Source of the DNA: Rebecca billardiae RCC1528
Lineage: Eukaryota > Haptophyta
Assembly: GCA_965240325.2 (NCBI GenBank)
Contig: OZ251244.1
Location: 930,001 to 994,000 of the forward strand
Direction: 5' to 3'
Length of the DNA stretch: 64,000 bases
Of this stretch, positions 1-11,095 are shown one piece after another. The notes beneath the pieces are model-generated. The model was not told the origin of the DNA and did no database searches. It saw nothing but the letters and a program-made list of their open reading frames with translations. The first letter of the stretch is position 1. The number at the start of each line of letters is the position of its first letter. The position numbers were made by a program, and so were the translations under genes.

Positions 1-3000
1 TCGGCGTCCGTGAAGGTGGTGATGAAGCCGAGCGCGAGCTTCGCCGCGTACACGACATCGCAGACGTAATTGACGGCGAGCAGCCCCGGCAGCTTCTGGC
101 TCTCGCCGAGGAAGCACAGCTGCACGGGCAGCAGTAGCGCGTTCCACGCGGCAGCGAGGAGCAGCGCCTGCATGAAGCGCGAGTGCGCACCCCCTTCGTG
201 CGCGAGGATGATGCTGCTGGCCCAGCCCGAGCTGTCGGAATGCGCGAAGTTGGCCGTGAGCGCCGCGTTCGCCTCGGCGTGCCGCTTCGCGCTGAGCGCG
301 CGAGAGCGCTGCGCCGCGTCGTAGACGCGATCCGCAAACGTGCCTGCGCGCGCTCCTCCGGCGCCGACGAAAGCGGGCTCCTCATCGGCGGCAGCCAAGG
401 CGCGACGCGCGCCGGAGCGTGGGAGCAGGTGGTCCGCGAGCGCGGCCCATGTCGCGGCGTTGTCGCCGGTGCCCTGCACGTTGAGCTCCAGCCCCGTCGT
501 GCACCAGCCGAGCACTGCGCCCGGCGTGACCGAGCTCTTTGTGACGCACGAGCCGATGATGGCGGCGAGCGTGTCCACGTTAACGAGCGCGTCTGCTTGC
601 AGCCGGCCGGAGGCAAACTTGGCCTTGATCTTGTCGACGACTGCGATGCGCACCTGCGGCGTCATCATCGCGCCAACGTCGACGCGCATGGCAGTGGACG
701 CGGCGAGTGCCGCGTCCGGCTTGAATTGGAACGGCACGCAGCTCGACGCGACGCTCATCTGTGAGATGTTGGTCGGGCTGATCAGGCTGCCACTGCAGCT
801 GCCGTTCATTGCGCCGGCGTTCTCGAGCGCGATCAGGCCCTTTGTGGAGAGGCCGGCGGCGCCTGCATGTGCCGCATCGTCCAGCTCATCCTCGTCGTCG
901 CCCGAGCCCGCCGTGGCAAGGACCCAGTCGGCGGCACCCACGAGGAACTGCGAGCGCGGCAGCCGCTGCCGCCGGGGCGCGCGCCTGCCAGCGCCGTCCT
1001 CTTCGCTGCCGTTGTCACTGCCGTCATGCGCAGCGGCGCTCGCCGCGGCGAAGGAGGCGGCCGCCTCGGAGAGGAAGACGAGCAGCGATTTGATCTCGCG
1101 CGAGCCGAGGTCGCCGACGCTGCCCTGCATCCGCCTTACGTCCTTGATCGAGATCATCCCCTTGCCCGTGACGTCAAAGAGCGCAAACAGCCGGCTGAGT
1201 AGCTCGACCGCCTCGATCAGCTCAGCCACAGCGCGCAGGTCACTCCTCGCCGCCAGCTCGCCACCGGACGCGGTCGGCTGCGGCTCGGTCGCAGTGCTCT
1301 GCTTCGGCTGCTGTTGCGTGCACCCCTGCTGGAACGAGCGGCGCAAAAAGCTGCTGGCCCGAGGTCCCCGCGGCGGTGGCGAGAGGAAGCCGCCGCCCGC
1401 CCCTGGCGGCGGCGAGCGCAGGCCACTCCTCGCCCCAGACGGCGGCGAGGGGAGGCCGTCGCTCTCGCGCGCCTGCTCGCTGTCTCCGCCGCTGGGGTGG
1501 ACGCGTGTCCCGGCCGCATGGTCCTTCGTAAGCTGCTTCAGCCGCGACACGAGGCGCCAGTTGAGCTGGGAGTAATCGGCGGAGTCATCGTCGAGGTTTG
1601 CGTGTGTGTCTGGGCCTCCGTTGCCGCGAGAGGCCAAGGCTGCCGGCCCACCGCGCGCGTGCACGTCCAGGACGTGGTCGACAAACCGGCCGGAGAGCAG
1701 GAGCACCTTGAAGCCGAGCTCGCGCAGGCTGACGCGCACGTCCGCGTCCGATGGCAGCGCCTGGTCGTTGCTTTCGCTGTCTTCCTTCACGCGCGTGCCC
1801 GTGAGGAGGCTGATGATGGCTCCCGAGCCGCGGCGCACAGTGCCAAAGCGGCGGCCGGCGTCGGGGCTCCCGTCGTGGGTGGACGAGCGACCGCCGAGAG
1901 CGCTGATGCCGGCGATAGGCGCCTCTCGGCCTGACGACAAGCGCGAGCCGATCATTGGGCTCGCCTCCCTCGACGCCCGCCCACTCGTCGGTGAGCTCGC
2001 CTGGCCAATGCTCTGCCGTCCGCTCTGCCGTCCGCCGTTCGCGCTCGCCAGGCGTGCAGCAAACGCGCTGATTCTCCTGCGCGGCATCCCGCCGCTCATC
2101 GGCCCGCTGGAGGGCTGCCGCGCTGGCCGCGCCGGCGCGGCGGCACCCAGCATCTGCTGCAGCTCGGCGTACAGCTCGGCGAGCATCGCCTCGACGGCCT
2201 CCTTGGGCACTTGGCAGCGCGCGAGGAAGTTGCGTACCGCTGCCTCGTCGCGTGTGGCCGTGTCCTCGCCGAGCATGGCCGGTGCACTCATCACCTCGTC
2301 GAAGAGCGCGCTCATCGACCGCAGGCCACGCTCCACGCGTGGCAGCTGCAGCAGGAGCCGCGTGAACGACGCGGTCGCGTTCGTCGCTGAGGCAGGCGCA
2401 CCGTTCGCCGCGCGCCCGCCGCCGGCGCCCGCGCTCGATCCGCCGGTCACGTGCACGTTTCGTGAGTGCACGCCGTTGGCCTCGCGGCCCGGGCCACCGC
2501 CGCCACCGCCGCCATCGCCACTGCCGTCGTCGTCCTCCTCGTCCTCCTCCGACTCATCCTCCGACTGCTCGAGGTCATCAGAGGTGAGGTCGCTCGTGCT
2601 GTTGTCCTCATCGCCCTGCTCCACAGCATACGTGTCGACCCAGTGGGGCGTCCACTTGCGCACGTACTTGTACAGGGTGTCGTGCAGGTGGCGCAGCTTG
2701 GTGATCTCGTGCGCGAGCTGGTCGAAAGCTTGGCTGAGCTCCTGCCGCGCCTTGAGCTTGGAGGCGTCGAGCTCGAGCCGCGCCGCCTTGCGCCTGCTCA
2801 GTTCGCGATTGACGGAGTACTTGGGACGCTCCCTCGCCTCGGCGAGCCGCGCGCTGATCTGCGCGTCCGCGGCCGCGGCCGGCGGCAGGGTCGCGCCCTC
2901 GTGCACGAGGAGGCAAGCGACGTCGAGGCTGTTCTCGAGCGCGTCCACCAACGGCGTGTTGCCCCAACGGTCAGCCACGTTCGGGTCGGCCATGGACGCG

Positions 3001-6000
3001 AGCAGCACGTGCACCCCTGACAGCGAGCCTGCCGCGGCTGCGAGGTGGAGCGCCGTCCGCATGTCGTAGTCGCCGCCGTCCACGCTCACGCCCGCGTCGA
3101 TGAGCGCGCTGAGCGTGTGCAGCTCCGAGTTCGAGGCCGCGTCGCACAGCTTCTCCGCGAGGCCGCGCTGTCGCGGCCGACCGCCGCTGTCGCGCAGCAG
3201 CTGCGCGACCAGCTTGCGCCCATTCTCGATCGCGTCATCGACGGGCGTGCGGTTCCATCGGTCCTCCACGTTCACGTCTGCGAGCCGCGAGATCATGTAC
3301 TCGCACACGCGCAAGTTGCCCTCGGCAGCAGCGAGGTGCATGGCCGTGCGCCCGTCGTAGTCGCCGACGTTGATGTCGATGCCGTTGGCCAGCAGCGTGG
3401 CGATGTAGTTGACGTCGCCCTTCGACGCGGCCTCGCACAGCATCCCCGCCGGCCGCTCGATATCGAGGTGCGCCCCCACCCTGGCGAGCTCGGCCGCGAC
3501 CGCCTCGTGCTTGCCCTCGATCGCGTCCTTGATTGGCGTGCCACCCCATCGGTCGCGCACGTTGGGATCGGCGCCGAGCGAGAGCAGCAGCGACACGACC
3601 TTAATGTTGCCCTCCGCGGCCGCGAGATGCAGCGTGGTCCGCCCGTCGTAGTCGCCGATATCGAGCGGCAAGCCCCGCGATGCCATCGTGCGCACCGTGT
3701 CCACGTCGCCCTCGCTCGCCGCGTAGGTCATCTGCGAGAGCGCGTCCTCGTTGCGTCGCACGATGGCGTGCTTGATCGTCTGGCGCAGCGCGTCGAACTC
3801 CTCGCGCTCCTCGTCGTCGAGCGTTCCGCTGTGCGCGCCGTGCGCAAACGCGCTGCCGCCGCCCGCATCGCCTGTAGGCAGCTCCTTGCCGTTCTTGTCC
3901 AGCCCAAAGCGTCGCAGCAGGTTCTGCATGATCACGTCGGCCTGCTCGGGGTACGACTGCACGATCTCGTCGTAGTCCGACCCGGGCAGCACGAGCAGCG
4001 TGACGTCGCCGGTGCTCGTCGCCGCAACCGTGTACGGCTGCTGGATGCCGAGGATGAAGGCGACCTCGCCGACCACCTGGCCCGGCTCAAGATCGGAGCG
4101 GACGGTCGTGATGTGCACGTCCCCGCGCCGCACGCTGAGCGAGCCGCCAATGAGGAAGAGCAGCTCGCGTGAGCCGTCGCCGGCGTGAAAGAGCGCCTCG
4201 TACGGCATCACGTGCCGCTCCCTGAGCACGATCACCATCTGGTTCAGGAACTGGCCGTGGCACGACGCGAAGATCCATGCGCCCTGCACGTGGCGCAGGT
4301 GCTGCGCAGACGCGACGCGCACCTTGAGCGTGTGCGGCAGCTGGTTGAAGATGTTCTCCTTGCCGGACGCGTTCTTGCGGTGCTGGAACCGAAAGTGCAC
4401 GCGAATCTTGTGCACGATCGGCGCTGGCAGCGATCGGTGCGCGCAGTAGTCCTCGACCGCCTTCATCTGCTCCTTGAAGTGCAGCACAGTCTCGTCCACG
4501 CGGACTAAATAGTGGAAGAGCGTGCCGAGCACGAACGCGTAGAAGACCTGGGGCGGCAACGCGGCGCCGGGATACGGACGCCGGACGCGCCGCCGCGTGA
4601 GCGAAGGGCGTGACCGGCGGCGGGCGACCGCACGGGGCGCGCGCGCACGATTTGGACCACGCAGATGAGGCACGAGAAGGCCAGCTCGACCTCCGTCGCG
4701 ATGACCAGCGGGCCATAGCCGAGCGCGGTCACGCCACTCCACGCCATGAACGAGGCGAGCAGGTACTGCTCGAGCGCGCTCGCTTCCTGCGGGTCGAAGG
4801 TGTGCTGGCCGGAGAAGGCTTGGTACTGCGCACTCCACGTGGGCAGCTCGAGCTCGGCCGCGTGCGTCGAGATCGCCCACCACGCGCACGCCACCCAGTG
4901 CGGCACGGCGAACATGACGAGGGAGAACTTGTACACTGCGAGGAACATGACGCTCGTCGTGAGGTCCGAGTTGATCTTCTCGACGTGCGCGTTGAGGTCG
5001 TGAATGCGGATGGCGCGCACCGCCTGAGCAGCGTACCACAGCCAGACGCTGTCGCCACCAATCACGACAAACGCGGCGCGGCTCGCATGCAGCACCGCCA
5101 CTGTGAGCGCGTCGAGCGCGAAGCGGCCGCACGCGTATGGGTACGCCTCGACGCCGGCGCGCTCGCGCGTCGCCTGCGGCAGCGCGCGCCGCGCGCGCGC
5201 CTCGGCGCTGAGCTCGCGCACCATGCGGTCGATCTCGTACAGGTCAGTCATCGCGTCGAGGAAGATGAAGAGCGTTGATGCCGCCACCGCCTCCGCGAAC
5301 GCTATGCGCAGCGGGATCGCGAGCATTTCGTAGGTGAGTGCCGGCAGGCGAAGGGCAAAGTAGTACGCGCGCAGCCGCTCCTGCCGCTCGAGCGCGGCGT
5401 CATCGCGCTGGCGCCCGCCGCCGGCATCCGCGTCGCGGGCGGCGGACTGGTCCACCGCCATCTGCTCCTTCCATCGCACGTGGCCAGCCTGGCGCCTGCC
5501 TCCCTTGGCAGCGCTGCGCAGGATGCCCGCGGCCTTGCCCTTGCCGAGGCGACGGCCGCCGCTGGCGTGCCCACCTGGCTGACCCAGGAGTAGTGCTGAC
5601 ACACGGCGCAGCGCGCGAATGAGCCGCGTGCGCGGGTCGACGCGGCTCTCGCCCGGCTGCCCTGCCGCCGGCCGAGGCGCCGCAGGTGCGGCGGGCAGCG
5701 CGGGAGTGGGCCGTGAAGCGTGATGATCGCTTCCGCCGGTCGCGGCGATGCCGCCGCCTGCCTGGTCCTGCACCACAGCCTGGGGAGCAGTCGCGTCAGC
5801 AGACGCGCCGCTCGGCGTCGTCTCTGAGCAGCTCGGTGCCATGTGCCGAGCGCTCTTGCGTCGGCTGCGCTGGGTCAGGTGGCAGGCAAGAGCGTCGAGC
5901 ACGACGGGCCCGAGTGGCGGTGACGCCCTGCCACGCTGCACACTCGCCCGCCGGCGGAGGTTATTCAGTTGACGCAGTCGCCAGTCGGTGTCGACGACCG

Positions 6001-6049
6001 CCCGCCCGCAACGCCAACGCGCCTGCAGGCGAGCGCTCGTCGAACCCAT
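1..6049 (-). CDS. Shaker/AKT-like K+ channel, ankyrin repeats, start of a second channel module (partial)
   Basis: Potassium channel of the plant AKT/SKOR type, acting in a membrane; the C-terminus lies beyond the window. Exon 1 is 6049-4649 and exon 2 runs from 4547 to the edge without a stop (about 1,515 codons). The 101-nt intron (4648-4548) has a GTGCGC donor and falls inside S6. Exon 1 encodes S1-S5 and a pore loop with selectivity filter TALGYG; S4 has few basic residues. Exon 2 starts with the end of S6, then a cyclic-nucleotide-binding-like domain. Its GEVAFILGIQQPYTV segment lacks the phosphate-binding Arg, and the following IMQNLL resembles plant Shaker channels, so it probably does not bind ligand. 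About six ankyrin repeats follow (roughly 3720-2880), then a Ser/Gly-rich linker and an EF-hand-like stretch (FDVTGKGMISIKD, near 1170). Near 190-1 a new hydrophobic pair reads like S1-S2 of another channel unit. ATG at 6049 is the first in frame; another is at 5841. Confidence 0.8.
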
Positions 6050-6203
6050 CCAGGGGAAAACTGACGGGTCTCATTATTGTCATCATACCGTTCGTATAAC
6101 TAAAGTTGAAAATAGCCCACTCGGCAGGCGCGAGGCTGCGGAGATCGCGATCTCTGATGCTGTCCGGACCGGCACTGAGAAGTTGCGCCCGGACGCAACA
6201 ATC
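6050..6203. promoter_or_regulatory. Divergent intergenic region between K+ channel and GT69 genes
   Basis: This 154-bp gap separates two head-to-head start codons and must hold both core promoters. The part from about 6069 to 6115 is clearly more AT-rich than the flanking coding sequence. No canonical TATA box is obvious. That it is bidirectional is inferred from geometry. Confidence 0.45.
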
Positions 6204-7616
6204 ATGGGGTCCGCGATCCGCCCCGGCCGGCGCCGGCGGCTAGGCGCGTGGCTCATGGGCGCGTGCTCGCTCGCGTCTGTCACGCTCGCCGCCGCCGACC
6301 CGCCGCTCAAACTGGAAGGCGTCGACATCCGCGTGCCGAACGGCACGACGCACGCCGAGCGGTGCGCGGCCAAGTACCCGCCAGAGAAGGTCGAGGCGCT
6401 GCGGCGCGTGGTGCTCGGCCAGGCGGTGCCGCCACGCGTGCTCTTCGCGGCGATGCTGCACAACAGCGAAGAGATCGTGCACGCGTGGATCGCCACGCTC
6501 GAGCGCGCGCTCGAGCTCGTCGGCGGCGCCTCGAGCGCGTACGTGTCGATCCTGGAGTCGGGCTCGGACGACCAGACCGCGTCGATCCTCGAGGCGTGGC
6601 GCGAGCGGCTGCGCGCGCGCGGTGTGAACAGCACGATCCGCACGCGGGATGACCCGCCCACCGTCTTCCTCCCCTTCCGCCCCAACGACAAGCGCGTCTT
6701 CCGCGTCCAGTACCTCGCCACGCTGCGCAACGAGGTCCTGGAGCCGCTGTACGCGTCGCCCGGCGCGTTCACGCACGTCGTCTGGCTGAACGACGTGGTG
6801 TACTGCGCGCCGGACGTGCTGCGGCTGCTGTCGCACTCGGCGCGCAGCGGCGCGCAGCTCGCGTGCGCCACCGACTTCTGGCCCGTCGCCAAGCGCACCA
6901 ACAAGCCCGGCAGCAAGAACAGCTCGAAGGAGCTGTACACCATCTTCTACGACAGGTGGGCGACGGTGGACATGAGCGGCGCGTACAGGCTGCCCAAGCG
7001 GCTGACGCCGCTGTTCTGGTCGGGCATTCTGGACAAGCGGTGCCCGCCCGCGCCCGCGCCGTGCCCCGACCTGCACGACGCGCCCGAGCCCGTGTACTCG
7101 TGCTGGAACGGCATCGCCGTGTTCGCTGCGCGGCCGTTCGACGAGGGCGTGCGCTTCCGCTGGGAGCCGGTGCTCGACTCGGGCCCGGCGAGCGCGGAGC
7201 AGTGCGCGACGCTGGCGGAGGGGCTGGTTTGCAAGGACATGTGGCGCATCGGCCTCGGCCAGATTGTCCTCGACCCGGGCGTGCAGGTCGCGTACCACGA
7301 CTTTGTGCACGCGCGCCGGCTGCGCCACTTTGCGTCGGACGGCGTGCCGCGCTCGCTGCGCGGCAGGCTCGCGAATGCGCAGCAGCCCAAGCCGTGGGAT
7401 TGCTTCAACATGTCGCGGCCGGGCCAGGCGACGTTGGAGTGGTATACGTCAAAGCCGCCGCGCAAGTCACTCGCGGACAACCGCGGCCCGCTCTTTTACT
7501 CCCGCGACTGGAAGGCGTGGCCGCTCGTCGAGAGCGCGGCAGCGATGCGCGCCACCATTTCAACGACAAGCGTACCGCCATTTCGACGAAATGGTCGAGC
7601 TGCTAGTCGTGAATGA
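6204..7616 (+). CDS. CAP59-type (GT69) glycosyltransferase, probably alpha-mannosyltransferase
   Basis: A 470-aa, intronless member of the CAP59_mtransfer family (GT69), whose fungal members include the capsule protein CAP59 and an alpha-1,3-mannosyltransferase. The N-terminus has basic residues followed by a hydrophobic stretch (about residues 14-31), as in a signal anchor of a type II Golgi protein. Family landmarks in order: R-x-x-Y-L-A-x-x-R-N-E around 167-177, the WLNDVVYC block at 194-201 (probable metal/nucleotide-sugar site), CATDFW at 221-226 followed by a FYDRWATVDMSG segment, a VYSCWNGIAVF block, and a late VCKDMWRIG segment followed by a YHDFVHARR stretch. The ATG at 6204 is chosen because the signal anchor starts there; the upstream open frame is low-complexity and overlaps the neighbouring promoter. 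The likely role is building cell-surface or secreted glycans. Assignment to the family is firm; the exact acceptor is unknown. Confidence 0.82.
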   Translation: MGSAIRPGRRRRLGAWLMGACSLASVTLAAADPPLKLEGVDIRVPNGTTHAERCAAKYPPEKVEALRRVVLGQAVPPRVLFAAMLHNSEEIVHAWIATLERALELVGGASSAYVSILESGSDDQTASILEAWRERLRARGVNSTIRTRDDPPTVFLPFRPNDKRVFRVQYLATLRNEVLEPLYASPGAFTHVVWLNDVVYCAPDVLRLLSHSARSGAQLACATDFWPVAKRTNKPGSKNSSKELYTIFYDRWATVDMSGAYRLPKRLTPLFWSGILDKRCPPAPAPCPDLHDAPEPVYSCWNGIAVFAARPFDEGVRFRWEPVLDSGPASAEQCATLAEGLVCKDMWRIGLGQIVLDPGVQVAYHDFVHARRLRHFASDGVPRSLRGRLANAQQPKPWDCFNMSRPGQATLEWYTSKPPRKSLADNRGPLFYSRDWKAWPLVESAAAMRATISTTSVPPFRRNGRAASRE

Positions 7617-8318
7617 CGACGACCTCTGGACTAAATGGTACGAGCTGCTAGCCGAACGGCCCCGCCATCATCAGCGGGAGGAACAGGCTAATAATCACAA
7701 GCCCATCAGCATGATGGCACTACTACATGACTCTGCCGCCGCGGCACTCTCCTAAGGCTAAGCGGTCAGGGGGGCGAGCGGACCAGTTATTAGCGCCGCG
7801 TATATGTACGTAGCCAGCGATCTAATCGCGTCACGCCTCATCACGGCGGGCGGCGCAGTTTCAGATCGGTGTCGGTGAGCTAGTACTCAGGGCCCGACTC
7901 GGACTCGAAGTGAGCGACGCGACATTAAATGATAAAATCCCCGACGACGACGTGAATTAGTGCTCCGCGCCCGAGTGCGTTTGGACCAGGCTACTCGACA
8001 GTTGGTGGGGCGTTGATCTTCTGATTGCCACTCGCCTGCCTGAGCCTGTGTCGCAGTGGCGTCTGCTTATACCGGGGCATTAATGCGTGCTGCTCTTAAA
8101 ATAATACGCGACTTATTTCTAATATATTAGCTTCAAGTACTCGTCGTACTAACTTACCGTGTGGCCTGTGGGACACATCGGGCGTTCATTAATCGGCCGC
8201 AGGATCGAATGCGCGATGATCATCATTTATTTATTTTCGGTAAGCCCGGTCGTTTCTATGACCGGACTGGCAGGGGGTCCGTCGCACTCCGTCGGAACCG
8301 CGGAGCCAGAGCCGACTA
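7617..8318. other. Intergenic region, no gene seen
   Basis: About 700 bp between the GT69 stop and the Deg1 stop (convergent-type 3' ends). Its base composition is more AT-rich than that of the genes, with stops in all frames. A segment near 8000-8070 loosely resembles the CGCCTGCCTGAGC...GTCTC inverted-repeat unit seen at 21571 and 24357, so it may hold a decayed element. Confidence 0.5.
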
Positions 8319-10044
8319 CTAGAAGCTGTAGTTCACCTCCGTGCTGCTGAGCGTCACGGACAGCGTGGCCGTCGTCGGCTCAGTCGTCCCGCCGCCCAAG
8401 CTCCCGCCGCCGCCCCCGCCGCCCTTGCGCTCGCCAGGCAGCAGGCCGCCGGCGTCGCCGTTGGTCGGTGGGCCGACGCCCCTCAGCACCTTCACCCGCA
8501 CCTTGTCGCCCGGGGCGTGCGTGTCTAGCGCCTTGAAGAGGTCCGCCTCCGAGGCGACCGGCTTGCCGTCGCACTCGATGATCACGTCGCCGATCACCAC
8601 GGCGCCGTCGGGCGCGCGCTCCGAGCCACGCAGCCCCGCCCTCGCAGCGTCCGAGTCGGGCGGCACCTTGAGCACCAGCACGCCCTGCGGCAGGCCGAGC
8701 GCGCGCGCCTGCACGCCGTCGAGCACGCTGATCCCCAGGATCGCGCGCGTCGCGCGCCCGGTGCGCACGATCGTGTCCACCTGCGCCGAGAGCGTGTCCA
8801 CCGGGATCGCAAAGCCGATGCCAGCGGAGGTGCCCGTGGGCGAGTAGATCGCCGTGTTCATGCCGACGAGCTTGCCGTCCACGTCGAGCAGCACGCCGCC
8901 CGAGTTGCCTGCGGGCGGTGCGCGCGAACGGCGCGGCGCGGCGGCGCACCCGGGGGGTCCAGCTCGGCGCCGCGCGGCGGCGGCGGCGTGCTCGCGCGCA
9001 CCGACGCACGCGCCCGTGAGCGAGCCGCGCGGCGGCCGCGCGCCGCACCCGGGTTGATGGCCGCGTCCGTCTGGATCACGTTCGAGATGGGCCGGCCGGA
9101 CGGGCTGTTCATCTCACGGCCGAGCCCGCTCACCACGCCCACCGTGAGCGTGTGGTCGAGGCCGAACGGGTTGCCTGCCGATGCCACCACGCCGCGTGGC
9201 AGCCCGTGTGCGCGCGCAGCCCAGCGGCGCACGGCGCGGCGCGCACCCCCCCCCCCGCGCGTGCGTGAGGCCGTGAGGCGGCGCTCGTGCACGGAGCGCA
9301 GCGCGTGCACGCGCGCGCGTGGGCCCCGCGGCACGCGCACACGGGGAGCACGCGGCGCGAGCCGTCGCGCGCACCGATGGCGAGCACGGTCTGCCCCACG
9401 CGCAGCGTGCTCGAGCTGCCCAGCTGGATCGGCACCGTGCGCACCGCCCCGCCCTCCTTGGGCGCGAGCTCGAGCACCGCCACGTCCTTGTCCGGGTTGG
9501 CGCCGACCAGCTTGGCGGAGTAGACGGTGCGCACGCCCTTGGCGCCGGTGACGGTGACCTTCGCCTCCTGCGCGTTGCGGATCACGTGGTAGTTCGTCAC
9601 GATGTGCCCCGCGCTGTCCCACGCGAAGCCCGAGCCGGTGCCCTGCGGCACCTCCACCATCGCGTTCAGGTCGAGCGCGTTGTACCGCTGCGTGAACGTG
9701 GAGATGTAGACGACGGACGGGGTCGACTTGTCGAAGAGGTTCTCGATCGTCTCCTCCTGCTGCCGGAGGAGGCTGCTCGACGCCGCCGCGCACGCCGCAT
9801 CGGGCAGTGACGGCGCGCAGCCGAACGTCGTGAGCGCGAGCAGGACGAGCTGCGCGGCCGCGCTGCGCAACCGGCCCTTGCGCGCTCGGCGCTGCGGTGG
9901 CGGCACTTCCGCCGGCTGGAGCGGGGGCGAAGGAGCGGGGTGCTCGAGCATGCTCGCGTGCGCGCGCGGCAGCGCGGGGCGCACGGCAGGTGCCGCGCAC
10001 GCCCACGCGCACGGCGCGAGCGCCGACGGCTGGGTCGGCGCCAT
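8319..10044 (-). CDS. DEG1: Deg1-like trypsin-type serine protease with PDZ domain, predicted thylakoid lumen
   Basis: ATP-independent HtrA/Deg protease, closest in pattern to plant Deg1, which degrades damaged photosystem II proteins in the thylakoid lumen. Three exons: 10044-9375, 9174-9049 and 8908-8319, joining to 461 aa; both introns (200 and 140 nt) are phase 1 with GTGCGC and GTGCGG donors. The catalytic triad is visible: His153 in TNYHVI, Asp187 in DKDVAVL and Ser268 in NPGNSGG, with an intron splitting the NPG/NSGG motif. The [17 protein letters not shown] and [10 protein letters not shown] blocks match the Deg1 subgroup. One PDZ domain spans about 320-425. The N-terminal ~90 residues look like a targeting sequence, ending in a basic patch and a hydrophobic segment with an A-x-A-type end (about 61-88), suggestive of lumenal import. 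The ATG at 10044 is preferred; another in-frame ATG at 10206 would overlap the next gene's start. Confidence 0.88.
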
Positions 10045-10204
10045 CCTCGCGTCCAGCCGTGAGCCGCCGTCCGCTGATGGAATCTCGTCATCCCGTGATC
10101 TCTGGTCTTTCCAGACGCGCACGCCGACGACGACGGGTGCGGTGTGCGGCTGCAAGCTTGCGCCGCCGATGATTGATTTCCGAAAATAATCCCCCTGCCC
10201 ACCC
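10045..10204. promoter_or_regulatory. Divergent intergenic region between Deg1 and HIBADH-like genes
   Basis: 160 bp separate the Deg1 ATG (10044, minus) from the dehydrogenase ATG (10205, plus). The plus-strand start lies in CCATGG, which also supplies an in-frame minus-strand ATG for the longer Deg1 frame. A GAAAATAATCCCC stretch just upstream of 10205 is the only AT-rich part. Confidence 0.4.
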
Positions 10205-11095
10205 ATGGCGGCGCGCGTTGGCTGGGTGGGCGTGGGAGTGATGGGCAAGCACATGTGCGCCCACCTGATGAAGGCGGGCCATCGCGCCACGGTGTACAGC
10301 CGAACCGCGGCCAAGTGCGCACCGCTCGTCGAGCAGGGCGCCACGCTCGCCGCCTCGCCGCGCGAGGTCGCGGAGGCGTCCGATGTCGTGTTCACAATCG
10401 TCTCAAACCCCTCGGACGTCGAGTCGGTGGTGCTCGACCCGCAGAGTGGCGTGCTCGGCGGCATGCGCCCGGGCGGGACGCTCATCGATATGACCACGTC
10501 GACGCCCAGCCTCGCCATCCGCATCGACGAGGCAGCACGCGCGCTCGACATTCGCTCGCTCGACGCTCCGGTGAGCGGCGGCGACGTGGGCGCGCAGGCA
10601 GGCACCCTGTCGATCATGTGCGGCGGTGAGCGAGCGACTTTCGATGCCGTGCAGCCGCTGCTCGCGTGCATGGGAAAGAACATCCAGCTGATGGGCGGAG
10701 CGGGCAGCGGGCAGCACACGAAGATGTGCAACCAGGTGCTGGTGTGCACGACAATGATCGGTGTCTGCGAGTCGATGCTCTACGCTCAGCGCGCTGGGCT
10801 GGATCCATTGGCCGTCGTCGGCGCCATCGGCTCCGGCGCGGCGGGCTCGTGGGCCATCAACAATCTGGGGCCCAAGGTGGTGGCTGCGGACTACGCGCCG
10901 GGCTTCATGATTGAGCATTTCGTGAAGGACCTAGGCATCGCGCTGAGCGAGGCGTCCGCGATGGGGCTGAGGCTGCCCGGCCTCGAGCTCGCGCATCGGC
11001 TGTACGCCTCGCTCCTCGAGCAAGGGCATGGCAAGGACGGCACACAGGCACTCGTGCTCGCCATCCAGGCGGCAGCAGCAGAGGCCTCCAAATGA
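10205..11095 (+). CDS. 3-hydroxyisobutyrate dehydrogenase-like beta-hydroxyacid dehydrogenase
   Basis: A 296-aa, intronless NAD(P)-dependent enzyme of the 3-hydroxyisobutyrate dehydrogenase/6-phosphogluconate-like superfamily. The Rossmann glycine motif is at 8-14 (VGVGVMG), and the Arg in YSRT (33), at the end of the second strand, hints at NADP(H). The substrate-binding signature DAPVSGGDVGAQAGT is at 120-134 and the catalytic Lys is Lys173 in GQHTKMCNQ. Full domain length is present, with the all-alpha C-terminal half. Family members oxidise 3-hydroxyisobutyrate in valine breakdown or reduce glyoxylate/succinic semialdehyde; the DAPVSGGD pattern fits plant HIBADH-like proteins better than the glyoxylate reductases. 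There is no evident organelle presequence, which is unusual for a mitochondrial valine-pathway enzyme, so a cytosolic role is possible. Confidence 0.85.
   Translation: MAARVGWVGVGVMGKHMCAHLMKAGHRATVYSRTAAKCAPLVEQGATLAASPREVAEASDVVFTIVSNPSDVESVVLDPQSGVLGGMRPGGTLIDMTTSTPSLAIRIDEAARALDIRSLDAPVSGGDVGAQAGTLSIMCGGERATFDAVQPLLACMGKNIQLMGGAGSGQHTKMCNQVLVCTTMIGVCESMLYAQRAGLDPLAVVGAIGSGAAGSWAINNLGPKVVAADYAPGFMIEHFVKDLGIALSEASAMGLRLPGLELAHRLYASLLEQGHGKDGTQALVLAIQAAAAEASK

Noticed and set aside
8994-9050. Frameshift or pseudogene in the Deg1 gene
   Set aside because: The breaks coincide with introns with GTGCG donors and CAG acceptors that keep phase 1 and rebuild exact motifs.
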